In this document: piece by piece, positions 15,425 to 23,486 of the stretch
Layout: each line of letters begins with the position of its first letter
Numbering within the stretch: the stretch's first letter is position 1
IMG/VR virus record: IMGVR_UViG_3300032282_000916
Coordinates: 1-33,500 of that record
Strand: one strand, 5' to 3'
Length of the DNA: 33,500 nucleotides
Source: a virus
Made by a program: the position numbers and the translations under genes
Notes under the pieces: model-generated
Told to the model about the DNA's origin: nothing
The model's input: only the letters and a program-made list of their open reading frames with translations
Databases searched by the model: none

Positions 15425-16789
15425 ATGGCTAGCTATTTTTATGATCAACAGATACGTCGATTTTTAATACAATTTGGACGTATTTTTAGTAATTGGAATG
15501 TTACTAAGGGTAAAGACCCTGCTGGAAACGATATCATAGTTCGTGTCCCTATCCAATATGGTGATGCAAGTCGTATGGCTTCCGCAGTTATAGCCGATAA
15601 CAGTCCAAACAAGTTACCAAGTGCCCCGCTCATCAGCTATTATATCTCTGGATTAGAATATGATCAAAAGAGAACTCAAGATCCAACATTTATGGACAAG
15701 ATATCAGTTAGACAACGTGAATTTAATAATGATACTAAACAATATGAATCTACACAGGGTCAGGCATTTACTGTAGAACGTTTAATGCCAGTACCATATA
15801 CATTACGAATTACTGTTGATTTTTGGACTACCAACTATAATCAAAAATTAGAACTTATCGAACAGTTAGGTACATTATTCAACCCAAGCTTAGAGATACA
15901 AAGCACTGATAACTTTATTGATTGGACTAGTTTAAGTGTCATATATCAAGATGGATTAACATTTAGTTCTAGGACTATTCCTCAAGGTACAGCAAATCCT
16001 GTAGATATTCTGACATGGAAATTCTATATGCCAATTTGGATTAGTGCTAGTGCGAAGGTTAAGAAATTGGGTGTTATACATAAAATCATTGCTAGTATAT
16101 TCAGAGGAAATGCTCTTACTGATATGCAGGATGATCATCTATTATTGGGTACTAGACAAAAGATTACCCCGTACGGATATAATTTATTGTTTATCGGTAA
16201 TACACTTCAGCTAGTCCCTAAATCAGCAGCACATACGGTAACTAATCAAAATTTAAGTTTACCCGATAATCCTAATACAGATGTATTATGGCATGGATTT
16301 ATGGAAGTATACGGAGTAATTCGTTCTGGTATTAGTCAAATTTGGCTAGAGAATCCATATATGGATACTGAGATTGTAGGAACAATCGCATATAATCCAA
16401 ATGATGATAGAATGTTAACGTTTAATATCGATACTGATACATTACCACAAAATACATTAGATCCGGTTGATAGTATTATTAATCCGCTACAGAAAAATCC
16501 AACAAGCGGATTAAGATCAGCCATGTCCGGGCAACGATATTTGATCGTAGAAGATATCGGTGCTCAATCTAGCTCAACGTTTGGTTGGGGTAATCTAGTA
16601 GCTAAAGCTAATGATATTATACAATTTAACGGTGTAGAGTGGATAGTAAGTTTTAATAGTAACCAAGAATCTGATATTCAATATGTAACTAATCTAACCA
16701 CCGGAGTACAATATCGCTATGATGGTATAGCCTGGATGAAAGCATATGAGGGTTGGTATGGTGAGGGTGATTTTAGTATAGTGATCTAA
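15425..16789 (+). CDS. 15: Tail completion/sheath stabiliser protein (T4 gp15-like)
   Basis: 454 residues (T4 gp15 is 272). gp15 caps the tail tube and sheath and binds the neck. The N terminus SYFYDQQIRRFLIQFGRIFSN parallels T4 gp15 GYFYNSSFRRYATLMGDLFSN. Further family features are VRVPIQYGD, a YTLRITVDFWTTNYNQKLELIEQL segment, a FNPSLEIQ strand and a TWKFYMPIWIS strand near 215. The C-terminal ~200 residues are an extension ending in NGVEWIV and RYDGIAWMKAYEGWYGEG, a beta-rich module absent from T4. Shine-Dalgarno-like AAGGGAAA precedes ATG 15425. Confidence 0.85.
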   Translation: MASYFYDQQIRRFLIQFGRIFSNWNVTKGKDPAGNDIIVRVPIQYGDASRMASAVIADNSPNKLPSAPLISYYISGLEYDQKRTQDPTFMDKISVRQREFNNDTKQYESTQGQAFTVERLMPVPYTLRITVDFWTTNYNQKLELIEQLGTLFNPSLEIQSTDNFIDWTSLSVIYQDGLTFSSRTIPQGTANPVDILTWKFYMPIWISASAKVKKLGVIHKIIASIFRGNALTDMQDDHLLLGTRQKITPYGYNLLFIGNTLQLVPKSAAHTVTNQNLSLPDNPNTDVLWHGFMEVYGVIRSGISQIWLENPYMDTEIVGTIAYNPNDDRMLTFNIDTDTLPQNTLDPVDSIINPLQKNPTSGLRSAMSGQRYLIVEDIGAQSSSTFGWGNLVAKANDIIQFNGVEWIVSFNSNQESDIQYVTNLTTGVQYRYDGIAWMKAYEGWYGEGDFSIVI

Positions 16790-16790
16790 T

Positions 16791-16826
16791 CTGAGATAAA
16801 TTACTGTATGTCAGTAAATATCTCAG
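16791..16826 (+). promoter_or_regulatory. Hairpin with the Nudix start codon in its loop
   Basis: CTGAGATA-aa-TTACTG (16791-16806) pairs with CAGTAA-a-TATCTCAG (16812-16826), 14 pairs with one small internal loop. The 5-nt apical loop TATGT contains ATG 16808-16810. GATAAATT in the upstream arm is one base from the local late-promoter form; a start about 6 nt downstream would fall next to the ATG. It lies 1 nt after the gp15 stop. Confidence 0.6.
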
Positions 16827-17227
16827 CAGGGGTTTTCTTTTATTCATCTAGTACCAAACGATTCTTATTTCTATTACGAAGTGATGATAAGAATTTAGGC
16901 AATTGGGGTTTACCGGGGGGTAAGGTTGAACAGGGTGAAACTTTAATAGAAGGAATAACCCGAGAATGTACAGAAGAAATAGGCTATTTCCCTATATCAG
17001 CAAAGCTAGTACCAATACAGAAATTTGTAAATAACTCTTTTACATATCATACGTTTTTCTGTGTTGTTCCGCAAGAATTTATACCTATATTAAATCATGA
17101 ACACTTTGGCTATTGTTGGGTTGATGTAGAACATTATCCCAAACCATTACATCCGGGATTGTTTAGTACAATCCGATTTGATATAGTACAGGACAAGCTA
17201 AAAAAGCTAATAAAAAAAGCAGCCTAA
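16808..17227 (+). CDS. Nudix hydrolase
   Basis: 139 residues. The Nudix box is complete: G38-x5-E44-x7-R52-E53-C54-x-E56-E57-x-G59-Y60, in the usual strand-loop-helix with GLPGGK before it. Nudix enzymes hydrolyse nucleoside diphosphates linked to other groups. The substrate cannot be told here; T4 NudE acts on ADP-ribose and ApnA compounds, and other phage Nudix proteins act on NADH or GDP-mannose. No Shine-Dalgarno is well placed: the ATG lies in a hairpin loop, and the stop TAA lies in the loop of the terminator hairpin. It is the last gene of the plus-strand gp14-gp15 unit. Confidence 0.88.
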   Translation: MSVNISAGVFFYSSSTKRFLFLLRSDDKNLGNWGLPGGKVEQGETLIEGITRECTEEIGYFPISAKLVPIQKFVNNSFTYHTFFCVVPQEFIPILNHEHFGYCWVDVEHYPKPLHPGLFSTIRFDIVQDKLKKLIKKAA

Positions 17228-17237
17228 GCTGCTTTTT
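17214..17237. terminator. Bidirectional Rho-independent terminator
   Basis: Perfect 10-nt arms AAAAAGCAGC/GCTGCTTTTT with a CTAA loop that contains the Nudix stop codon. A- and T-runs on both sides suit termination of the plus-strand gp14-gp15-Nudix unit and the convergent minus-strand unit ending at 17261. Confidence 0.85.
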
Positions 17238-17260
17238 CTATATTACACTAATATATTCTA

Positions 17261-18406
17261 TTAGCAGTAACTATCTACCGATACTGAAGTTAATAGAGAT
17301 GCTTGTAGATCAACTGTATCTGTTTTGCCATTAAATGTAGCAATATACTTCTTACCTGCATTTTCATCAGTACCGTTATCTGTAAAATCAACCGTAAAGT
17401 GATTAGACAATGTTGCAGCTTTAACAGCAGGATCAGATGCTGGGGTAAGAACAATACTCATTTGATTTCTAGTCAAATCTGCTTTTGCGGCATCAGTTAG
17501 AAGACAAATACCAACTGCATATGCTGCACCAGTCGTACCTAATCCTACACCATTAGTCGAAGCTGTAAATACTTTACCGGCCGCTGCATCTGGACCTGCG
17601 CCCAATGCTGCCCAATCAGTATTGCCAACAGTTTTAATAATGTATGATCCACCGGCTGCAATGAACTCATCTTGTACGTCTTCCCTTCTTGCAACTAGGA
17701 ACTTTCTCTTACCACGTTGACGAACAATAAATGCATTGTCAGGTGTAGCACTAGTCCAAGCACCGTTCGTTACTGTTTCTGTAGCACCATCATCCAATGT
17801 AATACTTGGATATTGTTGGGCTGTGATATCAGCAGTTTCAGCAGTTAAATCTAATACTGCACCGCCCGGAGTAGCACTAACCTGGAAATGAGTACCATCA
17901 TTAACAGTTTTAACATAATATACTACACCACCGGTTAAACCTGCATAATCAACTGAAAATACGACAGGACCATTAGCAACTAGTGCGGTAGCAGCTACTG
18001 CACCTTTTGTAGTGAATCTATCTGTTACGCCGGCGACGGAAGCATCAATCGTAACTGTTACTGGTGTATTAACTGTATTAACTGTACCTAACGCAGCAAC
18101 GGTAGGGTCGGTTAGAGCAGAACCTGCATATATCAATGAACCTGCCGCAACTGTATTGAGATAATCAGTATCACCGTCGCCCCAAATTACACTGATTCCG
18201 GCTGTACTATTAACTACACCATATTGCTTTTGTTCTACGCTTGCACCTGCATAAACGACGTTACTTGCATCAAATGCTGGAATATCACCACCAACGATAC
18301 CTGGCTTAGTATTATCATAATTGTTATCAGTAGTACCATCATTTGGAAAACCCAAATCTACATCTATACCACCGTTAATTTTATAAACTTTTAGAGGACG
18401 TCCCAT
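17261..18406 (-). CDS. Modular structural/decoration-like protein
   Basis: 381 residues. It begins MGRPLKVYKINGGIDVDLGF and has a conserved core near residues 222-240 (NAFIVRQRGKRKFLVA), as in short virion-surface or head-decoration-like proteins of environmental T4-like phages. Two beta-rich modules appear spliced into it: about 150-195 (GVVYYVKTVNDGTHFQVSAT) and about 248-300 (GGSYIIKTVGNTDWAALG then a Gly/Thr-rich strand). The remainder is Ala/Thr/Val/Asp-rich. No enzyme motif. It has its own late promoter with an 80-nt structured leader and Shine-Dalgarno AAGGAG, suggesting high late expression. Exact virion position unknown. Confidence 0.7.
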   Translation of the reverse strand: MGRPLKVYKINGGIDVDLGFPNDGTTDNNYDNTKPGIVGGDIPAFDASNVVYAGASVEQKQYGVVNSTAGISVIWGDGDTDYLNTVAAGSLIYAGSALTDPTVAALGTVNTVNTPVTVTIDASVAGVTDRFTTKGAVAATALVANGPVVFSVDYAGLTGGVVYYVKTVNDGTHFQVSATPGGAVLDLTAETADITAQQYPSITLDDGATETVTNGAWTSATPDNAFIVRQRGKRKFLVARREDVQDEFIAAGGSYIIKTVGNTDWAALGAGPDAAAGKVFTASTNGVGLGTTGAAYAVGICLLTDAAKADLTRNQMSIVLTPASDPAVKAATLSNHFTVDFTDNGTDENAGKKYIATFNGKTDTVDLQASLLTSVSVDSYC

Positions 18407-18444
18407 GTTGTTTTCTCCTTATAAGTGACCGTTCTATGGCCTAC

Positions 18445-18480
18445 GCGGTTGGGTAACCGCATAAACTCTCAATTAAGAGT
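18445..18480 (-). promoter_or_regulatory. Structured 5' leader with two hairpins
   Basis: Between the late promoter and the Shine-Dalgarno are GCGGTT/AACCGC with a 4-nt loop (18445-18460) and the dyad ACTCT...AGAGT (18465-18480). They may stabilise the mRNA; pairing with the Shine-Dalgarno is not evident. Confidence 0.45.
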
Positions 18481-18489
18481 GAACATATC

Positions 18490-18497
18490 TATTTATC
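18490..18497 (-). promoter_or_regulatory. Late promoter GATAAATA before the decoration-like gene
   Basis: GATAAATAGATATG on the minus strand, abutting the stop codon of the tail-fibre gene (TAA 18500-18498). It gives a leader of about 78 nt. Confidence 0.6.
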
Positions 18498-21400
18498 TTA
18501 CGGAGAAGGACCTAGCAGGTCTGGATGTGTTATGGCGGCAGTCATATCTATCTTATAATAACTAGTACCTAACTTTAAATATAATCCATCGGTGCCAGCC
18601 ATTAATACAACAGAATTACCTCCATTACTGATAGTTACATCGCCGCCGTATATATTTCTAAATCTCTGTTGGCCAAATACATTATCACTTTCTGCACCCA
18701 AACTAGTAGTTAAATCAGTTGATGGCATTAAAGCTATTGCGCCGGATGCACTATCTTCCTTAGCTATTACTACTATATCTGATACCGCATTATCTAATAG
18801 ATTGGGTGCTAATAAGGCTGCACCGTGTAGATTAGTTGAGCCACCAAATGCATAGAAGCCGCCACCGGATTGGGTAGATTCCGTTTGCATGGAGAAACCG
18901 TAATTATCAGTAGATATATACAGAGAATTCATATGGCCAACTAAACGTACAGCATCAATGTCACCGGTACTGAAAGCAGGACTGCTATCAATTCCCAGAG
19001 TAGATGTTTTAACTGTTAACCCAAGTAAATTACCAAGACCGCTGATATTAGATTGTGTTACTCCGGTAACTGTTCCCGCATATGAAGCATAATTTGCATT
19101 TGCAACTTCACCGGATATATTTGCACTGGGGAGACTAGTTAAATTAGTTCCATCACCGTACAAATAAGAAGCATTAACATTCCCTACGCTAATATTTGAA
19201 GTAACAGATAAGTTACCAAGTGTACCAACACTAGTGATATTAGATTGTGCGGCCTCTGTAATATTTCCGGCATATGCTGCATAGTTTGCATTTGCAGCAG
19301 TACCTGTGACATTTGCTCCTTGAATGTTACTTAGGTTATTACCAGATCCAATAAAATAACTAGCAGTAGCAGCATTACCTAAGTTAGCATTACCCGAAGT
19401 TAGATTTCCGGCAGTAGTTGTGATATTACCAGTTACTGTTAGATTAGCTAGTGTACCTACGCTAGTGATATTAATTTGAGAGCTTGCACTAGCTGTTAAT
19501 GTTGCGTTTAAGTTAGTTACTGCTAGAGTATTTGTACCGCGATCAAATGTAAAGTTTGCACTTCCGCCAAATGTACTAGAGTTATTAAATTGAACAAATG
19601 TATTATCACCGCCCGGGGCTCCAACAGAAATCCAACTTAATCCACTAGAACCATTTGTAGATAAAACTTGATTAGTTGTACCGCCCGAAATTCTAACATT
19701 AGCAACACTACCTAAAGTTGTTATACCGGTTACGGTTAACGCTGTTAGAGTTCCTAAACTAGTAATATTACTTTGTGCGCTAGCTACAACGTTAGTTACA
19801 TAGTTTGCAAGATTTGATCCGGTTGAGTTAGTTGCTAATGTTGCTAGAGGAACTTCGCTAACATTTGCACCATTAATAGCTGATAGTAATGCCCCACTAC
19901 CAATAAAGTAATTTGCAAGTGCCGCATTACCTAAGTTAGCATTACCTGAAATCATGTTTCCTACTACTGTTAAGTCGATTAAACTTCCAACACTAGTAAT
20001 ATTTGGCTGTGAGGCTTGAACTACTGTACTATTGATGTTAGGAACCGATAATGTTGTATTACCTAAAAAGAATTTAAATGAGTTATCAGCAGAAAATACT
20101 CCATTAAGATTCCATTGTACCTGACTATTTGCACCGCCTGGAGGTGTTGCACCACCTGTTGACCATGCTAGAGTTCCGGTACCATTCGTCTTTAAGAATT
20201 GACCATTTGTTCCACCTAAAATTCTAACATTTCCGATTGGTCCTAAATTAGAAACATTACTTACATTGATATTTGGAACAGTTAATATATTTGATGTTTT
20301 ATCAAATGTTAGTACAGTTGATCCAGAGAAAGAACTACTATCATTAAATTGTAATTGAGTATTAGCACCGCCCGGTCTAGAACTTGGCAATACGATTGGA
20401 GTCCAAGCTAATACCCCGGCTCCATCTGTAGTTAATACATACCCAGCTGAGCCACCTTGAATAGCAACATTAGCGACATCGCCTAAATCTGACATACCTG
20501 ATACCGTTAACCCGGTTAGTGTTCCCAATGAAGTAACATTAGGTTGTGCTGCGGTTGTTAACGATCCGGTTAAGGTAGTTGCTGAGATATCACCTGCGGA
20601 TGTTGTTATACTACCTGCACTTAGTGTACCGGTTACAGATACACCACTAGCGGTGCTTGTTAATGTCTGTGCACCAAGATGTATTGATGTACCGCTTAGA
20701 TATAAATCTTTCCACCGTTGAGCAGAACTACCTAAGTCATATGCTAAAGTTGTTTCTGGTAATAGATTAGAAGTTACATTACCTGTTAAATTTAAATTAT
20801 TTACTTGAGCAGTGCCGGCCGTATATATATTGCCACCATAGATGTTTCCTATTATATTAGCAACATTACCTGAATTAATATTGCCGGCTGTTACGTTTCC
20901 GGTAACAATTGCAGTAGTACTTGCTGTTATACTAGTAAATGCGCCGGAGTTAGGTGTACCTGATCCAACTCTACCGTTATGATTACCGTACGTATTACCA
21001 TTAATATTACTAACATTAAGATTACCGGTTAATGTCATTAAGCTAGTTATTTTATTAAATGTTAGATTTGCGCTACCGCCAAAGCTTGTACCACCATCAT
21101 TAAATTGAAGTTGATGCGATGCACCACCTGGAGTACCTGAAACGATATCACCTACTAAGAATGCAGCCCAAGCTAAATTACCCGTACCGTCAGTCTGTAA
21201 TACATAACCATTTGTTCCGCCACCTAACTTAACATTACCTATATTTCCTAGGTGAATATTAGGAGTTTCAGTATAATCTATATTACCAGGATCTGCTGCA
21301 TTTCCACCGGCATTAATCCATTGATAACCGGTCGATTCGATTATCGGAGTAGATACTAATAATTGCCCTTCAACGACATTAGACAAGTTAAGAGTGGTAT

Positions 21401-21623
21401 TATTTGCACCCTCAATCTTGCCAAAATCTAGTCTAGATACTTCTGTAAGTATTTCAGTTTGAGTAGTAGTTTCTGCATTAGCAGGAGGAAATAATGTAGC
21501 ATCATTTCCTATATAAACTTTTTGTTCGTCTGAGGCAAACCCAATCTCTCCTACATCTAATTGAGGTAGGTCAGCGTTTGAACCTGTTCTATGCTGTATC
21601 TTCGATATTTGAACTATGGCCAT
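18498..21623 (-). CDS. Repetitive tail fibre protein
   Basis: 1041 residues. The N terminus (VQISKIQHRTGSNADLPQLD then VGEIGFASDEQKVYIG, residues 4-39) is the common adaptor-like start of phage fibre proteins, similar to the Mtd N-terminal domain. Residues 131-872 are a shaft of recurring cassettes: a LAW-ending repeat at 133, 388, 468 and 645; a PGG repeat at 165, 417, 495 and 670; and a QxNxTSxG repeat at 360, 539, 617, 716, 793 and 857. The C-terminal ~165 residues are non-repetitive, with aromatic and Gly-rich segments, and probably form the receptor-binding tip. No intramolecular chaperone motif is recognised. Expression may be switched by the hairpin at 21624-21655. Confidence 0.85.
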   Translation of the reverse strand: MAIVQISKIQHRTGSNADLPQLDVGEIGFASDEQKVYIGNDATLFPPANAETTTQTEILTEVSRLDFGKIEGANNTTLNLSNVVEGQLLVSTPIIESTGYQWINAGGNAADPGNIDYTETPNIHLGNIGNVKLGGGTNGYVLQTDGTGNLAWAAFLVGDIVSGTPGGASHQLQFNDGGTSFGGSANLTFNKITSLMTLTGNLNVSNINGNTYGNHNGRVGSGTPNSGAFTSITASTTAIVTGNVTAGNINSGNVANIIGNIYGGNIYTAGTAQVNNLNLTGNVTSNLLPETTLAYDLGSSAQRWKDLYLSGTSIHLGAQTLTSTASGVSVTGTLSAGSITTSAGDISATTLTGSLTTAAQPNVTSLGTLTGLTVSGMSDLGDVANVAIQGGSAGYVLTTDGAGVLAWTPIVLPSSRPGGANTQLQFNDSSSFSGSTVLTFDKTSNILTVPNINVSNVSNLGPIGNVRILGGTNGQFLKTNGTGTLAWSTGGATPPGGANSQVQWNLNGVFSADNSFKFFLGNTTLSVPNINSTVVQASQPNITSVGSLIDLTVVGNMISGNANLGNAALANYFIGSGALLSAINGANVSEVPLATLATNSTGSNLANYVTNVVASAQSNITSLGTLTALTVTGITTLGSVANVRISGGTTNQVLSTNGSSGLSWISVGAPGGDNTFVQFNNSSTFGGSANFTFDRGTNTLAVTNLNATLTASASSQINITSVGTLANLTVTGNITTTAGNLTSGNANLGNAATASYFIGSGNNLSNIQGANVTGTAANANYAAYAGNITEAAQSNITSVGTLGNLSVTSNISVGNVNASYLYGDGTNLTSLPSANISGEVANANYASYAGTVTGVTQSNISGLGNLLGLTVKTSTLGIDSSPAFSTGDIDAVRLVGHMNSLYISTDNYGFSMQTESTQSGGGFYAFGGSTNLHGAALLAPNLLDNAVSDIVVIAKEDSASGAIALMPSTDLTTSLGAESDNVFGQQRFRNIYGGDVTISNGGNSVVLMAGTDGLYLKLGTSYYKIDMTAAITHPDLLGPSP
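19008..21233 (-). repeat. Degenerate coding repeats of the fibre shaft
   Basis: This covers residues 131-872. Three repeat types alternate: four copies of about 20 residues ending LAW or LSW (GGTNGQ.LKTNGTGTLAW type), four of about 26 residues starting PGG with a QFN strand, and six of about 15 residues (QSNITSLGTLTALTV type). Two further segments share YFIGSG (572 and 756), with a diverged copy YLYGDG at 820. The order suggests duplication of a composite cassette followed by loss of pieces. Confidence 0.75.
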
Positions 21624-21655
21624 AATGTAATCTCTATGTGATTACATTATTTATC
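21624..21655 (-). promoter_or_regulatory. Late promoter overlapping a hairpin over the fibre start site
   Basis: Perfect 9-nt arms AATGTAATC/GATTACATT (21640-21648 and 21624-21632), loop 7 nt, ending directly at ATG 21623; AGAG at the loop edge is the only Shine-Dalgarno candidate. GATAAATA (21648-21655) predicts a late start near 21642, inside the upstream arm, so late RNA cannot form the hairpin but read-through RNA can. Confidence 0.65.
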
Positions 21656-21659
21656 ATGC

Positions 21660-22346
21660 CTATAAGAACTTACTATAGTATTTTTCGACTCGCTCAAACC
21701 ACTTATTAACGTATATGTCGAACTCATTTCCCTCAATAATGAATTCCTGATAAACGTTATCGGCACTGCACATAAAAATTACACCCTTACGGATTTTAGT
21801 CCCGTGTAATTGGTTATGAGCTTCTGCATATGCAGCTAATTGTACAAAGTAATCTTCAATCCATTCACGTTTTTTAAGCTTATTAGTTTGCTTATGGTCC
21901 ATGATAGCTTCGCTATTATCATGTATCCCAGTTAAATCTGTAGTTCCGGCATATATCTTAGGATAATATACAGGGACTTCCGTACCCCAAAACTCAGTAC
22001 ATTTGGATAATCCGTATTTTATAATACTATTGGCCATCAGATGACTTTGAATACTATAGGGGTTTGAACCGGATGCGCCCATCTCACCTGTCTTAATATA
22101 TGTCTCAAGCCACTTATGCATACGAGTACCTCTACCCGCAGCTTCAGTTGTTATTTCTTGAGCCTTTTGGGCACCCATACGTTTACGCCAGTTGTTTAAT
22201 GCTTGTTTAGATTCTTCTGATTTGGTCGCATCTAGGATAGTCGTAACACTGGGCAACTTTTCCCCATCGGGGGTGGCATACTTACGTACACCATTAATTG
22301 TTTCTCGGCTTATTGCTACATATTGGAATTTGTTTGGTATATACAT
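21660..22346 (-). CDS. PD-(D/E)xK exonuclease, MGME1/RecB-like
   Basis: 228 residues. Features of the MGME1/Cas4/RecB nuclease group: LPSVTTIL near 31-38, G71-R-G-T-R-M-H77, D137 in AGTTDLTG, the D150-H-K152 motif, and Q169-L-A-A-Y173 after it. All catalytic residues are present. Such single-strand exonucleases are common in T4-like cyanophages and may process recombination ends or degrade host DNA. The start ATG 22346 is the only plausible one, but it has no Shine-Dalgarno; it lies at the end of an inverted-repeat arm and coincides with the start expected from the sigma70-like promoter at 22353-22381. Confidence 0.85.
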   Translation of the reverse strand: MYIPNKFQYVAISRETINGVRKYATPDGEKLPSVTTILDATKSEESKQALNNWRKRMGAQKAQEITTEAAGRGTRMHKWLETYIKTGEMGASGSNPYSIQSHLMANSIIKYGLSKCTEFWGTEVPVYYPKIYAGTTDLTGIHDNSEAIMDHKQTNKLKKREWIEDYFVQLAAYAEAHNQLHGTKIRKGVIFMCSADNVYQEFIIEGNEFDIYVNKWFERVEKYYSKFL

Positions 22347-22381
22347 TCATGTATTTTAATGTATTATGAATGATAATGCAA
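22344..22381 (-). promoter_or_regulatory. Sigma70-like promoter inside an inverted repeat that contains the start codon
   Basis: TTGCAT (22381-22376), 17 nt, TAAAAT (22358-22353) on the minus strand. A perfect 7-nt inverted repeat CATTCAT/ATGAATG (22366-22372 and 22344-22350) brackets the -10; its downstream arm ends with the start codon. The expected transcription start coincides with ATG 22346. Confidence 0.5.
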
Positions 22382-22390
22382 GTGGTATGG

Positions 22391-22714
22391 TTATTTAAGT
22401 GCTTTTTTAGCCATATTACTTATTGTTTCACGGTTCTTATCTTCATCTGATCCTACATCCATCTCACCCGATTGACCTTTGAAAATCACAGTATGACCGC
22501 TGATATCAGCAATAATGTTTTTCAATGGTTCTTTTTTTACTAGGTCAAATAGATCAGAAGGATCCAATGATATACCGTGCTGTTGTAGTTTCTCAATGAA
22601 TTCGTCGGTAGACATTGTTTTACCGGATTTGATGACCTGATCCTTAAGTTGACTGCATACCGCAGTCAACTTAACACGTAACGGATCATCATCTACGAAT
22701 TCAAATAACTTCAT
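22391..22714 (-). CDS. Small protein of the presumed head-core cluster, unknown
   Basis: 107 residues. It starts MKLFEFVDDDPLRVKLTAV, similar in style to its upstream neighbour (MKLIEL). A helical N-terminal half with a DEFIEKLQQHGISLDPSDLFDLVKK segment is followed by a short beta segment and a charged C-terminal helix. Its ATG lies 1 nt after the upstream stop and lacks a Shine-Dalgarno, so translation is probably coupled. Acidic, no membrane span, no known domain. A role in prohead core or as an internal protein is a guess from the N terminus and neighbour. Confidence 0.65.
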   Translation of the reverse strand: MKLFEFVDDDPLRVKLTAVCSQLKDQVIKSGKTMSTDEFIEKLQQHGISLDPSDLFDLVKKEPLKNIIADISGHTVIFKGQSGEMDVGSDEDKNRETISNMAKKALK

Positions 22715-22715
22715 A

Positions 22716-23435
22716 TTAGCGTACTGCTCGACCTACGTTTGATACTGGTTCTTCTTCTGGCTCGATTGGTTCTTCTGAATCTAATCCAGTTGGTTCAGGA
22801 GTCATTTCTTCAGCACCAAGGTCTGCACCCATATCAGGGGCGGGCTCTTCCATACCGGTATCACCAGCTGCGTCCATACCATCAAATCCGCCTTGACCAG
22901 TCATAGAGCTTAATGCACCTTCAACACCCACTTTAGACTGGGTTAATGCAGCCTGAAGTGATGACAATGCTTCAGATACTGCACTATTAAATTGTTCACC
23001 TTCGCTGGTACCAAATTCGCTATCTACACCGCTTTTAACAGCAGGCAGTTCTTTAACTAACATATCGCTAACTTGTTCTACCATCTTTTGAATAGTGTCA
23101 ACCATTTCTTGTGCAGCTAATACTACTTGTGATTTTTGAACTTCCTCATTCTCTACAACAATACGTGCATTATGTGTAGGCAATGATTTTAGATCACTGT
23201 AATGACTAACAAGAGCCTGCTCCAAAAATATCAACTTTAAATATGCAGGATTCTGTTCAGAATCATAACGAGCATTACTCGTTTTTGTTTCGTTGATTAA
23301 TGTACGTACTCTGGACAGCATGTGTCTAGTATCGTATAGACCTAACTTATCGACGGATAAGTTAAAATTAAACTGCTCTCTGAGAGCTTGTTTAGCTGCT
23401 TCGCCTGGCTTTGAATTCAATTCGATTAGTTTCAT
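22716..23435 (-). CDS. Helical protein with acidic tail, possible head-core/scaffold component
   Basis: 239 residues from ATG 23435. An in-frame TTG at 23468 would extend it, but that codon lies in the late promoter GATAAATA, so the ATG with GGGA upstream is correct. Residues 1-130 are predicted helical (LREQFNFNLS, RHMLSRVRTLINETKTS, YLKLIFLEQALVSHY, then a Val/Gln-rich helix). The C-terminal 55 residues are strongly acidic and Pro/Gly-rich. Helices plus an acidic tail fit a prohead core or scaffold protein of the gp22/gp67/gp68 kind, but I see no specific signature. Confidence 0.75.
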   Translation of the reverse strand: MKLIELNSKPGEAAKQALREQFNFNLSVDKLGLYDTRHMLSRVRTLINETKTSNARYDSEQNPAYLKLIFLEQALVSHYSDLKSLPTHNARIVVENEEVQKSQVVLAAQEMVDTIQKMVEQVSDMLVKELPAVKSGVDSEFGTSEGEQFNSAVSEALSSLQAALTQSKVGVEGALSSMTGQGGFDGMDAAGDTGMEEPAPDMGADLGAEEMTPEPTGLDSEEPIEPEEEPVSNVGRAVR

Positions 23436-23449
23436 AATGTTTTCCCAAA

Positions 23450-23466
23450 TGATAATATTATTTATC
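23450..23466 (-). promoter_or_regulatory. Late promoter GATAAATA within a small inverted repeat
   Basis: GATAAATA (23459-23466) overlaps the arm TGATAA, which pairs with TTATCA (23450-23455). The expected start near 23453 falls in the downstream arm. This promoter also creates the false upstream in-frame start of the gene. Confidence 0.6.
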
Positions 23467-23486
23467 AAAGTAATTTGTTTTTATAT

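Noticed and set aside
22716-23468. Longer form of the 239-aa core-like protein starting at TTG 23468
   Set aside because: The extra codons are the late promoter GATAAATA read in frame; ATG 23435 has a Shine-Dalgarno.
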